Below are positions 7,642-16,384 of a stretch of 64,000 nucleotides of DNA, in pieces (the stretch's first letter is position 1; every line of letters begins with the position of its first letter). The stretch spans positions 558,001-622,000 of the forward strand of contig NZ_JAVRHL010000003.1 of the NCBI RefSeq assembly GCF_031846565.1, written 5' to 3'. The translations under genes were made by a program, and so were the position numbers. Source of the stretch: Tropicimonas_B omnivorans (lineage in GTDB: Bacteria; Pseudomonadota; Alphaproteobacteria; Rhodobacterales; Rhodobacteraceae). Under the pieces are notes generated by a model. The model ran no database searches. It was not told where the DNA came from and saw only the letters and a list, made by a program, of their open reading frames with translations.

Positions 7642-8466
7642 ATGAACATGACCGATTTCTTCTCCGTCACGGACAAGGTCGCCGTCGTCACCGGCGGTCT
7701 CGGACAGCTCGGCTCCCAGTTCACCAAGCAGCTCGCCGGCGCCGGCGCCAAGGTCGCGATCTTCGCCCGGCGGGAGCGCAGCGAGGCCGAGATCGAGGAG
7801 CAGTTCCCCGGCCTGTCCGGCCTGGTCCGCGTCTTCAAGGCGGACGTGCGCGACAAGGACAGCATCGAGGCGGCGACAGCCGAGCTCGAGAAGGTGTGGG
7901 GCGTGCCGCATATCCTGATCAACAATGCCGGGATCGACAGCAAGCCGGACGGGGATGCCGACCAGAACGCGCCGTTCGAGGTCTATCCCAAGAAGTACTG
8001 GGACGATGTCATCGAGACGAACCTGACGGGCTGCATGCTGATGTCCCAGGTCGTGGGCGCGAAGATGGCCGATGCGGGACGCGGCTCCATCATCATGGTG
8101 GGCTCGATGTACGGAATGGTGTCTCCCAACCAGTCGCTCTACGCCTACCGCGAGGAGCGGGACGGCAAACCCTTCGTCAAGGCGATTTCCTATGCCGCGT
8201 CCAAATCCGGCCTCTTGAACATGACCCGCTATCTTGCGACCTACTGGGCCAAGAAGGGGGTGCGGGTGAACCTCGTCACCTTCGGTGGCGTCAAGACCGG
8301 TTCGTTCGACAAGGAATTCATCGATGCCTTCCTCGAACGCGTTCCGATGGGCCGGCAGGCCGAGCTCGAAGAGTTCGGACCGATCGTCCAGTTCCTCGGG
8401 TCCGACGCCTCCAGCTACATGACGGGGGCGAACCTCGTCCTCGATGGTGGATTTACGGCATGGTGA
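7642..8466 (+). CDS. SDR family NAD(P)-dependent oxidoreductase
   Basis: 274 aa, a classical short-chain dehydrogenase/reductase. It has the cofactor motif TGGLGQLG, NNAG (Asn94-Asn95), catalytic Ser155 (MVGSMYG) and Tyr184/Lys188 (SYAASKSG). The stretch between Ser and Tyr is about 15 residues longer than in typical SDRs and contains LYAYREERDGKPF, which may shape a pocket for a charged or large substrate. RBS AAGGA lies before the ATG. It follows the permease by 30 bases and precedes the kinase by 4, so it is co-transcribed. It probably oxidises or reduces the imported polyol, sugar or sugar acid before or after isomerisation. The exact reaction is unknown. Confidence 0.88.
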   Translation: MNMTDFFSVTDKVAVVTGGLGQLGSQFTKQLAGAGAKVAIFARRERSEAEIEEQFPGLSGLVRVFKADVRDKDSIEAATAELEKVWGVPHILINNAGIDSKPDGDADQNAPFEVYPKKYWDDVIETNLTGCMLMSQVVGAKMADAGRGSIIMVGSMYGMVSPNQSLYAYREERDGKPFVKAISYAASKSGLLNMTRYLATYWAKKGVRVNLVTFGGVKTGSFDKEFIDAFLERVPMGRQAELEEFGPIVQFLGSDASSYMTGANLVLDGGFTAW

Positions 8467-8470
8467 GAAG

Positions 8471-10093
8471 ATGAAGACCTATATCGGCGTTGATGTCGGC
8501 ACGGGGAGCGCCCGTGCGGGCGTGTTCGACGAAGGAGGGCGGCTCCTCGGCACGAAGGCCCGGGCGATCGAGACCCATCGCCCCCGCGCCGGTTGGGCGC
8601 AGCAAAGCTCCGCCGAGATCTGGGCGGCGGTGACAGCCGCCGTCCGGGGCGCCCTCGAAGCCGCCGGCGCCGAGCCGGGCGACGTGCGCGGCATCGGCTT
8701 CGACGCGACCTGCTCGCTCGTCGTCGCCGACGCGTCGGGCGGTCCCGTCAGCGTCGATCCGGGCGGGGCGGCGGCAGAGGACGTCATGCTCTGGATGGAC
8801 CATCGCGCCATGGGCGACGCGGAGGAGATCAACGCCATCGGCGGCGAGCCGCTGAAATATGTCGGCGGCCGCATCTCCCCGGAAATGGAGCTGCCGAAGC
8901 TGCGCTGGATGAAGCGGGAGCTGCCCGAGGCCTGGGCCAACGCCGCGCAGTTCTTCGATCTGCCGGACTGGCTCGTGCACCGCGCCACGGGCGGGCTGAC
9001 CCGCTCGCTCAATTCCACCGTCTGCAAGTGGACCTATCTTGGTCACGAGGGCACCGAGGGGCAGGGCTGGGATGACGGCTTTCTCGCCGCCATCGGCCTC
9101 GAGGACCTCGCCCGCGACAACCATGCGGCGATCGGCGCTCACCTCGCCGCGCCCGGCGAGACCTGTGGCACGCTGACCCCGGCCGCGGCGGAGGAGCTCG
9201 GCCTCCCGGAGGGTGTCGCCGTCTCCGCCAGCATGATCGACGCCTATGCCGGGGCCCTCGGCACCCTTGGCGTCGCGCTCGACGAGGACGTCTCCACGCG
9301 CCTCGCGGTCATCGCCGGAACCTCGACCTGCCATATCTCGATCAATCCCGAGGCGATCTTCGTGCCCGGCGTCTGGGGCCCGTATTTCGGCGCGCTGAAG
9401 CCCGGATTCTGGGCCCTCGAGGGCGGCCAGTCCGCCGCTGGCGCGCTTCTCGATGCGGTCATCGCGCGGCATTCGGCCTCAGCCGAGCTCAAGGCGCGGG
9501 CAGAAGCCGAGGGCAAGCGCATCACCGATCTCATCGAGGCGCATCTCGCCGGTATGGGGGAGGAGACCGCGACCCTCGCCGCCTCGCGTCATGTCCAGCC
9601 CGATTTCCACGGCAACCGCTCGCCTCTGGCGGATCCGTGGCGCATGGGCGCGATTGCCGGGATCACGCTCGACACCGGCATGGACGACCTCGCGCTCGAC
9701 TATCTCGCCGCGATGCAGGGACTGGCCTATGGCACGCGTCATATCGTCGAGGAGATGCGCGCCGCGGGCGCCACGGTCGACACGCTCGTCCTGTCGGGCG
9801 GCCTTGCCCAGAACACGCTCTTCCAGCGCGAGAACGCGGATGCCACCGGCTGCCGCGTCGTCGTTCCGGCGCAGTCCGAACCGGTGCTTCTGGGATGCGC
9901 GATGCTGGCGGCTACCGCAGCGGGAGACCTTGCGGATCTCGACGCGGCGATGGAGACGATGTCCGGCCCCGGCGAAGCGGTGATGCCGCGCGGCGGAGAC
10001 ATCAAGGACTATCACGACAGGAAATACAGGGTGTTCCGGCGGATGCAGGATGACTACGCCGCCTACGTCGCCCTGATGAAGGAGACATCATGA
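8471..10093 (+). CDS. FGGY family pentulose kinase (ribulokinase-like)
   Basis: 540 aa. It has both FGGY halves: DVGTGSARAGVFD (phosphate 1) at the N-terminus, GIGFDATCSLV, DLPDWLVHRATGGLTRSLN in the sugar-binding region, and LVLSGGLAQN (adenosine motif) near the C-terminus. The pattern resembles the YDR109C/FGGY-pentulose group (D-ribulo- or xylulo-type substrates) and not glycerol kinase. The start at 8471 follows GTGAGAAG. The stop overlaps the next ATG (ATGA, 10090-10093), coupling it to the isomerase-like gene. It probably phosphorylates the ketose made by that enzyme. Confidence 0.9.
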   Translation: MKTYIGVDVGTGSARAGVFDEGGRLLGTKARAIETHRPRAGWAQQSSAEIWAAVTAAVRGALEAAGAEPGDVRGIGFDATCSLVVADASGGPVSVDPGGAAAEDVMLWMDHRAMGDAEEINAIGGEPLKYVGGRISPEMELPKLRWMKRELPEAWANAAQFFDLPDWLVHRATGGLTRSLNSTVCKWTYLGHEGTEGQGWDDGFLAAIGLEDLARDNHAAIGAHLAAPGETCGTLTPAAAEELGLPEGVAVSASMIDAYAGALGTLGVALDEDVSTRLAVIAGTSTCHISINPEAIFVPGVWGPYFGALKPGFWALEGGQSAAGALLDAVIARHSASAELKARAEAEGKRITDLIEAHLAGMGEETATLAASRHVQPDFHGNRSPLADPWRMGAIAGITLDTGMDDLALDYLAAMQGLAYGTRHIVEEMRAAGATVDTLVLSGGLAQNTLFQRENADATGCRVVVPAQSEPVLLGCAMLAATAAGDLADLDAAMETMSGPGEAVMPRGGDIKDYHDRKYRVFRRMQDDYAAYVALMKETS

Positions 10094-11682
10094 CCCGCAT
10101 CTCGCTCGTCGTCAGCGGCGATCTGCGCGAAAGCGCCAACGTCGAATGCTGGCCGGCCCAGAAGGCCATGGAGGACCGTCTGACGGAGGTTCTCGCAGGG
10201 ATGGGCCACGAGCTCGTCCGCGCCCATCCCGTCAAGCCCGAGGGTCACGGCTTCATCGCGACCCAGCGCGAGGGGATGGACGCGTTCAAGACCATCGATC
10301 CCGAGGCGCCGCTCATCGTTGCCGAGGCGGTCTGGCAGTATTCCCACCACGTCCTCGCCGGTCTTCTGGTCCACAAGGGCCCGATCCTGACCATCGCCAA
10401 CTGGGAAGGCCAGTGGCCGGGCCTCGTGGGCCTTCTGAACCTCAACGGCTCGCTGACCAAGGCCGGCGTCACGTACTCCTCCCTCTGGAGCGTCGATTTC
10501 AGCGACGCGTTCTTCCAGAAGGGCCTCGCAGAGTGGCTCGAGACCGGCACCGTCACCCACGACGCCTCCCATGTCACCGCGTTCGACCGGGCGGGCGTTC
10601 CGGGCGAGGATGCCGATCTCGCGGCCTCCATCGCGGCGGACATCCGGCAGGAGAAGGTCATCCTCGGCGTCTTCGACGAGGGCTGCATGGGGATGTACAA
10701 CGCGATCATTCCCGACGAGCTCCTGATGCCCATGGGCGTCTTCAAGGAGCGCCTGTCGCAATCCGCTCTCTACCACGCGACGACGCAGGTCCCGAAGGAC
10801 GAGGGCCGCGCCGCCTACGAGTGGATGCTGGAGCGGGGCATGACGTTCCATCTCGGCACCGATCCCGCGACGGAGCTGACCGAGGATCAGGTGATCGACC
10901 AGTGCCGGATGTACATCGCGGCGCTCCGTATGGCGGACAGCTTCGGCTGCGAGGCTCTGGGTATCCAGTACCAGCAGGGCCTGAAGGATCTCCTGCCGGC
11001 ATCGGATCTCGTCGAGGGCATGCTGAACAACGACGACCGCCCCGACGTGACCCGCGCCGACGGCAGCGTGATCCGGCAGGGCGAGGCGGTCGTGCATTTC
11101 AACGAGGTGGACGAATGTGCCGCGCTCGACGGCGTGCTGACCAATCGTCTCTTCCGCGCGCTCGGCCAGCCCGTGGAGAACACGCTCCACGACCTGCGCT
11201 GGGGCGAGGACTTCGAGGTGGACGGCAAGAGCGAGTTCGTCTGGGTGTTCGAGATCTCGGGCGCCGTTCCGCCGGCGCATAACGACGGCGGCTGGACCGG
11301 CTCCGAGAGCCATCGTCAGCCGGCGATGTTCTTCCCGGCGGGCGGCGGCTCCCTCAAGGGCTTCTCGAAGCCCGGAGAGATCGTCTGGTCCCGGATCTAC
11401 ATGGAAGAGGGCCGGCTCAAGATGGATATCGGCCGCGGCCGGTCCGTCAGGCTGCCGGAGGCCGAGGAGAAGCGCCGTTCGGAAGCGACCAACCCGCAAT
11501 GGCCGATCATGAGCGCGATCCTCTCGGGCGTCACCCGCGACCAGATGATGGCGCGCCACAAGGCGAACCACATCCAGGTCGCCTATGCGAACTCCGCCGA
11601 AGAGGCCGACCGCGCCATGCGCGCCAAGGCGGCGCTCGCCTCCGAACTGGGGCTCGAGGTCGTGCTCTGCGGCGTGAGCTGA
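10090..11682 (+). CDS. L-fucose/L-arabinose isomerase-like protein
   Basis: 530 aa. Length and pattern resemble the fucose/arabinose isomerase fold: a Rossmann-like N-terminus (SLVVSGDLR, then VAEAVWQYSHHVLAGLL and NWEGQWPGLVGLLNLNGSL), a central ILGVFDEGCMGMYNAI segment with a candidate metal-binding Glu, and a C-terminal barrel with NDGGWTGSESHRQPAMFF. The family interconverts aldoses and ketoses using Mn2+. Overlap with the kinase gene and a strong terminator 25 bases downstream mark it as the last gene of the operon. I do not recognise a characterised orthologue, and the substrate may be unusual because the importer is TTT-type and not an ABC sugar importer. Confidence 0.75.
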   Translation: MTRISLVVSGDLRESANVECWPAQKAMEDRLTEVLAGMGHELVRAHPVKPEGHGFIATQREGMDAFKTIDPEAPLIVAEAVWQYSHHVLAGLLVHKGPILTIANWEGQWPGLVGLLNLNGSLTKAGVTYSSLWSVDFSDAFFQKGLAEWLETGTVTHDASHVTAFDRAGVPGEDADLAASIAADIRQEKVILGVFDEGCMGMYNAIIPDELLMPMGVFKERLSQSALYHATTQVPKDEGRAAYEWMLERGMTFHLGTDPATELTEDQVIDQCRMYIAALRMADSFGCEALGIQYQQGLKDLLPASDLVEGMLNNDDRPDVTRADGSVIRQGEAVVHFNEVDECAALDGVLTNRLFRALGQPVENTLHDLRWGEDFEVDGKSEFVWVFEISGAVPPAHNDGGWTGSESHRQPAMFFPAGGGSLKGFSKPGEIVWSRIYMEEGRLKMDIGRGRSVRLPEAEEKRRSEATNPQWPIMSAILSGVTRDQMMARHKANHIQVAYANSAEEADRAMRAKAALASELGLEVVLCGVS

Positions 11683-11706
11683 TCCGGCACAGCCGCAGCG
11701 AGACAG

Positions 11707-11738
11707 GCGAGGGGGCACCGCAGGCGGCGCCCCCTCGC
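11707..11738 (+). terminator. Terminator of the TTT/sugar operon
   Basis: GCGAGGGGGC (11707-11716) pairs with GCCCCCTCGC (11729-11738) just after the isomerase-like gene. The T-run is poor, as is common in high-GC genomes. Confidence 0.65.
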
Positions 11739-12232
11739 ATCGGGGCCTGATCGTCCCCGCCTTGGTCCAGAGACCGGGGAAACCACGATCATCGGAATGC
11801 CGGACGGTAGGGCCGCTCCGCTGGCCAATCTCATGTCACCACCGGATGGCATGGATTTCGATCTTTCCCGATCGATCGCCCGCTGAGGCCGCGACCACCG
11901 CGCCGGGCCGGGTATCCTGTCGCAAATCCAGAAACCCCATGACGCGCTTCGCAGCCGTGATTTTGGACTTGGCCCGAGCCCTTGGGCGCGCTCCGGCCTC
12001 TGGACGCACGGCACGTCCTGAACCGATGCGCCGAAGCGTCTGCGCCCGTCCGGGGCGGACGCGATGGTCAGGCGCGGCGGTCAGGGGCTCCGATGGCGGC
12101 GTCGCGGTAGCTCCGTCTGGCATCGCCGGATTTCCTGGTGCGCCAACCCTCTTTTGGGGGACGAATTCCCGCTCCGGATCAACGACTTGAGGAAGATTTT
12201 CAAATTGTCGTCGGGGAAGGCTGGAAACGCGC
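11739..12232. other. Non-coding gap with no recognisable gene
   Basis: About 490 bases between the operon terminator and the tRNA-Asp promoter. Several open frames exist on both strands, but none has a ribosome site, family motif or convincing codon pattern. One minus-strand frame gives a tail (KRVMGFLDLRQD, then GKIEIHAIRW) that could be a decayed gene end. I see nothing else. Confidence 0.4.
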
Positions 12233-12260
12233 TTGACGGGGGCGGGCGGTATCCATAGAA
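12233..12260 (+). promoter_or_regulatory. Probable promoter of tRNA-Asp
   Basis: TTGACG (12233-12238) is a near-consensus -35 box, with ATAGAA (12255-12260) 16 bp downstream as the -10. It lies about 55 bases before the tRNA. Confidence 0.5.
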
Positions 12261-12315
12261 CGCCCCTCACGCCGCGCCGGACAGTCCAACGGACCGAAGG
12301 CGCAGCGGGCAGCGA

Positions 12316-12392
12316 GCGGTTGTAGCTCAGTTGGTTAGAGTACCGGCCTGTCACGCCGGGGGTCGCGGGTTCGAGCCCCGTCAACCGCGCCA
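12316..12392 (+). tRNA. tRNA-Asp (anticodon GTC)
   Basis: Acceptor stem GCGGTTG pairs with CAACCGC. The anticodon loop is CTGTCAC with GTC at its centre, the T-loop is TTCGAGC, the discriminator is G (12389), and CCA is encoded (12390-12392). The 77-nt cloverleaf is complete. Confidence 0.97.
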
Positions 12393-12442
12393 CCGCTGCC
12401 TCGCCTTCGGGCGATTGAACTTCCAGACATTACTGGTTCGGC

Positions 12443-12475
12443 CCGGCGGGCGATGCATCAGCATCGCGCCGCCGG
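12443..12475 (+). terminator. GC-rich hairpin downstream of tRNA-Asp
   Basis: CCGGCGGGCGATGC and GCATCGCGCCGCCGG form a long stem around a short loop with one bulge. There is no T-run, so it is a weak terminator call. The remainder of 12393-12753, between the tRNA and the converging peptidase gene, holds no supported gene. Confidence 0.35.
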
Positions 12476-12753
12476 TCGGCGTTTCGGCGTCTTCGGCGCG
12501 GGGGGCTCCGACGTCCCGTGACGGGAGGCGGTGCCTGCTGCCGGGATCGGTGGCCGGCATGCGGTTCTCCGGTGGCCGGGCGTTCGTCCAATGGCGGCGT
12601 GGGAGATGCTCCGGAGCGGCCGGGCCCGGCGCGTCACGGCGGGCGATCCCGAGGGTCGGCGGTGCGCGCCCGATCCAACGTGAAGGAGAGGGCGGCCGGC
12701 GCCTGACCCGAGGCGTCCGCAGCCCCCGAAGGGGTGCGGACACCTGTCAGGCA

Positions 12754-14145
12754 TTACTTGCTGAGCGCGGCGAGGATGCGGGCCCAGCTGCGGGTGCCGC
12801 GGTGGAACGCGGCGACGTCGTACTTCTCGTTCGGGGAGTGGATACGGTCGTCTTCGCTGGCGAAGCCGATCAGCATGGATTCCATACCGAGAACCTGCCT
12901 GAAGTACCCCGCAACCGGAATCGAGCCGCCCATGGCGGTAAAGACGGCATCACGCTCCCATTCCTCCGTCAGCGCCTCCCGCGCGCCGGTGAACTCGGGG
13001 CGGGTGGTGTCGAAGACGGCTGCCGGGGCGCCATCGAGCTCGCCCTTCCACTCGACGCTGGCATCCTGCGGCAGGCGCGCCTCGACATGGGCGCGCACGG
13101 CACGGCGGAGCGCCGCGGGGTCCTGCTGGCCGACGAGGCGACAGGTCAGCTTGCAATGCGCCTCGGCCGGAATCACGGTCTTGGAGCCGACGCCGGTATA
13201 GCCGCCCCACATCCCGTTGATCTCCAGCGTCGGGCGGGCCCATTGCTGGACGAGCGCGGAGTAGCCGGCCTCGCCATGGGCGACACTCATGCCGGCGTGA
13301 CCGAGATAGGCGGACTCGTCGATGCCGATGTCCTCCCACTGGGCCAGCAACTCCGCCGGAACCTCCTCGACGCCCTCGTAGAATCCCTCGACGGCGACGC
13401 GGCCGGTCTCGTCGTGGAAGCTGGCGACGATCTTCGAGATTTCGCGCAAGGGGTTGAGGGCGGGACCGCCGTAATGGCCCGAATGGAGGTCGAGCTTCGG
13501 GCCGTGGAGGGTGAACTCGTCCTTCAGCATCCCGCGCAGCTGCGTCGCGATGGACGGCACCCCCGGGGCGGCCATTCCGGTATCGCAGATGAGCGCGACG
13601 TCGGCCTGAAGCTCCTCGCGGTTCGCCTCGAGGAAGGGGATGAGGGAGGGGGAGCCCGATTCCTCCTCTCCCTCGAAGAAGAAGGTCAGCCGGCAGGGCA
13701 GGGCGCCATGCACCGCGACCCAGGCGCGGCAGGCCTCGACGAAGGTCATCAGCTGGCCCTTGTCATCCGAGGCGCCGCGGCCGCGGATCACGGGGCCGTT
13801 CTCGGTCTCCTCGATCGCCGGATCGAAAGGATCGCGGTCCCAGAGGTTCAGCGGGTCGACCGGCTGTACGTCGTAATGACCGTAGAAGAGGAGATGCGCC
13901 CCGCCATCCGGTCCGCCATGGCCCACCACCATGGGATGGCCCGGCGTGTCGCGCAGGCCAGCCTCGTCGAGTCCGAGGCCCTCGATGTCTTTGGCCAGCC
14001 ACTCGGCGGCGCGGCGGGTATCGCCTTTATACTCGGGGTCGGTGGAGATCGACTGGATGCGGAGGAACTCCATCAGCCGCTCCTGCGCGGCCGGCATCTC
14101 GTCGTCGATCCTGTCGAGGACGGGCTTCAATCTGTCATCGGTCAT
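12754..14145 (-). CDS. M20 family metallopeptidase (dipeptidase)
   Basis: 463 aa, cytoplasmic, with all di-zinc ligands of the M20 family visible: GHYDVQP (His90, Asp92), RGASDDKGQ (bridging Asp127), EGEEESGS (catalytic Glu161, ligand Glu162), a later ICDTG Asp, and a C-terminal DDRIHSPNE His. The insert domain (KLDLHSGHYGG through GGYTGVGSKTVIP) is the dimerisation/lid domain of the larger dipeptidase branch of M20. The ATG at 14145 has AAGGA upstream; a longer upstream frame is open but Arg/Pro-rich and unlikely to be translated. It is a single gene on this strand, with substrate specificity unknown beyond small peptides or amides. Confidence 0.9.
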   Translation of the reverse strand: MTDDRLKPVLDRIDDEMPAAQERLMEFLRIQSISTDPEYKGDTRRAAEWLAKDIEGLGLDEAGLRDTPGHPMVVGHGGPDGGAHLLFYGHYDVQPVDPLNLWDRDPFDPAIEETENGPVIRGRGASDDKGQLMTFVEACRAWVAVHGALPCRLTFFFEGEEESGSPSLIPFLEANREELQADVALICDTGMAAPGVPSIATQLRGMLKDEFTLHGPKLDLHSGHYGGPALNPLREISKIVASFHDETGRVAVEGFYEGVEEVPAELLAQWEDIGIDESAYLGHAGMSVAHGEAGYSALVQQWARPTLEINGMWGGYTGVGSKTVIPAEAHCKLTCRLVGQQDPAALRRAVRAHVEARLPQDASVEWKGELDGAPAAVFDTTRPEFTGAREALTEEWERDAVFTAMGGSIPVAGYFRQVLGMESMLIGFASEDDRIHSPNEKYDVAAFHRGTRSWARILAALSK

Positions 14146-14307
14146 GTCGGGGTCCTTCGATTGTTCGCGCGGGAGCCTACAGGGAGGGCGCCTGCTGTCC
14201 AGCGCCCGCCCCGCGTCAGGCGGGCCCTTTCCCCCCGGGGTGGCCGAACGGGGCGGGGACGGGTAATGTCGCGCCCGACACATGATCCGAGACGAAAGAG
14301 AGCCACC

Positions 14308-14877
14308 ATGCGATCAGCGATCCTTGCAAGCCTGTCCCTCCTGATGGCCGGCGGCGCGTTCGCCCAGGCGAACGAGGAGGCGGCGCGTGGACAGTTGTTC
14401 CGGGGCGACGCGCAGGCCGTCTCGGTCGCGGAAGTCGATTTCCTCGGTGCAGCCGAAATCGCCGCGCTGAAGCAGTACGCGGCGCAGTTCGACTACTATG
14501 CCGCTCTCGCGGTCTCCCCCGGCGATCCGGCAGAGACCGGCTCCGCCGTGGCGCTTGCGAACTTCCACAGCCCGGCCGCGGCGCAGCGCGCGGCGCTCGG
14601 CGCCTGCAACGCCCGGCGCACGACGGGGGAGCCCTGCGTCATCGTGTCGGTCACCACGCCGAAGGGCTACCGGGCACGGGATCTGACCCTGTCCGCCGAG
14701 GCGACGGCGGCCTTCGAGGAGGAGTACCGCGGCGCCTCCTCTCCCAAGGCAATGGCCATCTCGGAGGCCACGGGACACTTCGGCATAGGGGCCGGGGCGG
14801 AGCGCGCGCTGTCCGTCTGCAATGACGCCGCCGCTGCGGAAGGGCCGCGGGATTGCCGGGTCGTCATCGCGGACTGA
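14308..14877 (+). CDS. Secreted protein of unknown function next to hemA
   Basis: 189 aa. A clear signal peptide (MRSAILASLSLLMAGGAFA|QA) leads a mature domain with a repeated pattern: QFDYYAALAVSP with ALGACNARR, later KAMAISEATG with ALSVCNDAA. Each repeat carries one of the paired Cys, and a further Cys follows each (PCVIVSV; RDCRVVIAD). Homologues beside hemA in Rhodobacteraceae are often labelled 5-aminolevulic acid synthase, which I regard as a name carried over from the neighbour. Nothing here resembles a PLP enzyme. It is exported, so it cannot act with cytoplasmic HemA directly. The ATG at 14308 is 20 codons before the mature part. Confidence 0.75.
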   Translation: MRSAILASLSLLMAGGAFAQANEEAARGQLFRGDAQAVSVAEVDFLGAAEIAALKQYAAQFDYYAALAVSPGDPAETGSAVALANFHSPAAAQRAALGACNARRTTGEPCVIVSVTTPKGYRARDLTLSAEATAAFEEEYRGASSPKAMAISEATGHFGIGAGAERALSVCNDAAAAEGPRDCRVVIAD

Positions 14878-14937
14878 GGGCCGCACTTCACGAATTGTTC
14901 AGAAGTTCGGAGCAGGTTGGCTGGCGTGAGCGTCAAT

Positions 14938-14951
14938 TTGTTCCATATCAA
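14938..14951 (+). promoter_or_regulatory. FnrL/FNR-like binding site upstream of hemA
   Basis: TTGTT-CCAT-ATCAA differs from the FNR/FnrL consensus TTGAT-N4-ATCAA at one position. Its centre (14944.5) lies about 40 bases before the start point predicted from a -10-like TAGGAT at 14972-14977, the usual spacing for an FNR-activated (class II) promoter. FnrL control of hemA is established in Rhodobacter. Confidence 0.65.
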
Positions 14952-15032
14952 GGCGCGGCATGATCCGTATGTAGGATACACGCGCCAGAGCAGGCCCGGC
15001 CTGCCAGCAAGGATACGACAAGGAAGTTTCCC

Positions 15033-16268
15033 GTGACGGACCAAGCTCGCTACGACACCGCGATCGACGCGGCCCTCGATCGTCTCCATGAGGAGGGCCG
15101 GTATCGCGTCTTCCACGACATCGAGCGCCGCCGGGGGAACTTCCCGCACGCAACGTGGCGCCGTCCCGACGGATCCGAGCGCCCGATCACGGTGTGGTGC
15201 GGCAACGACTATCTCGGCATGGGGCAGCATCCGGTGGTCCTCGATGCGATGCACGACGCTGTTGATGCCGCGGGCGCAGGCTCCGGCGGCACGCGGAACA
15301 TCTCGGGGACGACGGTCTATCACAAGGAGCTCGAGGCGGAGATTGCCGACCTTCACCACAAGGAGGCAGCCCTCGTCTTCACGTCGGCCTACATCGCCAA
15401 CGACGCGACGCTATCGACCCTGCCGAAGTTGCTGCCCGGCCTCGTCATCCTGTCGGACGAGCTGAACCATGCCAGCATGATCGAGGGGATCCGCCGCAAC
15501 GGCGGGGCGAAGCGGATCTTCCGGCACAATGACGTGGCGCATCTGCGCCAGCTTCTGGAGGAGCTGCCGAGGGAGACGCCGAAGCTCATCGCCTTCGAAT
15601 CGGTCTATTCGATGGATGGCGATTTCGGCCCCATCGACGCGATCTGCGACCTGGCCGAGGAATTCGGCGCCCTCACCTATATCGACGAGGTCCACGCCGT
15701 CGGGATGTACGGCCCCCGCGGCGGCGGCGTGACGGAACGGGATCGCAATGTTCACCGGATCGACATCGTCAACGGCACGCTGGCCAAGGCCTACGGCGTG
15801 ATGGGCGGCTATATCGCCACCTCCGCCAAGCTCTGCGACGCCATTCGCTCCTATGCGCCCGGCTTCATCTTCACCACGTCGCTCCCGCCCTCCGTCGCCG
15901 CCGCCGCCGCGGCGTCGGTCCGGCATCTGAAGACGGACCAGTCGCTCCGCGATCAGCATCAGACCGTCGCGCGGATCCTCAAGATGCGTCTGAAGGGTCT
16001 TGGAATGCCGATCATCGATCACGGCTCCCACATCGTGCCCGTGATCGTCGGAAACCCGATCCACACCAAGAAGATTTCGGACCGTCTGCTCGAGGATCAC
16101 GGCATCTACGTGCAGCCGATCAACTTCCCCACCGTGCCCCGCGGGACCGAGCGGCTCCGCTTCACGCCGTCTCCCGTTCACGATCCGCGTATGATCGATG
16201 CACTCGTGCGCGCCATGGACGGTCTCTGGTCCCATTGTGCGCTGAATCGCGCCGAATTGTCGGCCTGA
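15033..16268 (+). CDS. hemA: 5-aminolevulinate synthase
   Basis: 411 aa, the C4 (Shemin) pathway enzyme that condenses glycine and succinyl-CoA to 5-aminolevulinate, the first step of tetrapyrrole synthesis. The alpha-oxoamine synthase motifs are all present: NDYLGMGQHP, GAGSGGTRNISGT, SVYSMDGDFGP, YIDEVHAVGMYG (Asp219, His221 contact PLP) and NGTLAKAYG, with Lys252 as the PLP lysine. Length equals that of Rhodobacter HemA. The GTG start at 15033 has AAGGA upstream. An FNR-like site and -10 box lie in the 155-bp upstream gap, which predicts oxygen-dependent control. Confidence 0.97.
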   Translation: MTDQARYDTAIDAALDRLHEEGRYRVFHDIERRRGNFPHATWRRPDGSERPITVWCGNDYLGMGQHPVVLDAMHDAVDAAGAGSGGTRNISGTTVYHKELEAEIADLHHKEAALVFTSAYIANDATLSTLPKLLPGLVILSDELNHASMIEGIRRNGGAKRIFRHNDVAHLRQLLEELPRETPKLIAFESVYSMDGDFGPIDAICDLAEEFGALTYIDEVHAVGMYGPRGGGVTERDRNVHRIDIVNGTLAKAYGVMGGYIATSAKLCDAIRSYAPGFIFTTSLPPSVAAAAAASVRHLKTDQSLRDQHQTVARILKMRLKGLGMPIIDHGSHIVPVIVGNPIHTKKISDRLLEDHGIYVQPINFPTVPRGTERLRFTPSPVHDPRMIDALVRAMDGLWSHCALNRAELSA

Positions 16269-16384
16269 ATCTCATTCCGCATCGCGCGGGTTCGGAACAG
16301 ATGTTAGCGTCGGGTTAAAGGGCCGGTGAGTCGTTCGCTCGTCAGGCCCGTGGGACAGGACGTGGCACGAACGGGATCGGGCAG

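Noticed and set aside
6007..7911. 634-aa minus-strand open frame opposite the TTT permease
   Set aside because: Composition is His/Arg/Glu-rich without any motif, typical of antisense to hydrophobic genes. The plus strand holds clear TctA and SDR motifs.
11739..12232. Possible gene in the gap before tRNA-Asp
   Set aside because: Open frames on both strands lack ribosome sites and motifs. The longest overlaps the tRNA and its promoter.
12331..14877. 848-aa plus-strand open frame starting at tRNA-Asp
   Set aside because: It runs antisense through the M20 peptidase gene, begins inside a tRNA, and only its last 189 codons (from 14308) make a real protein.
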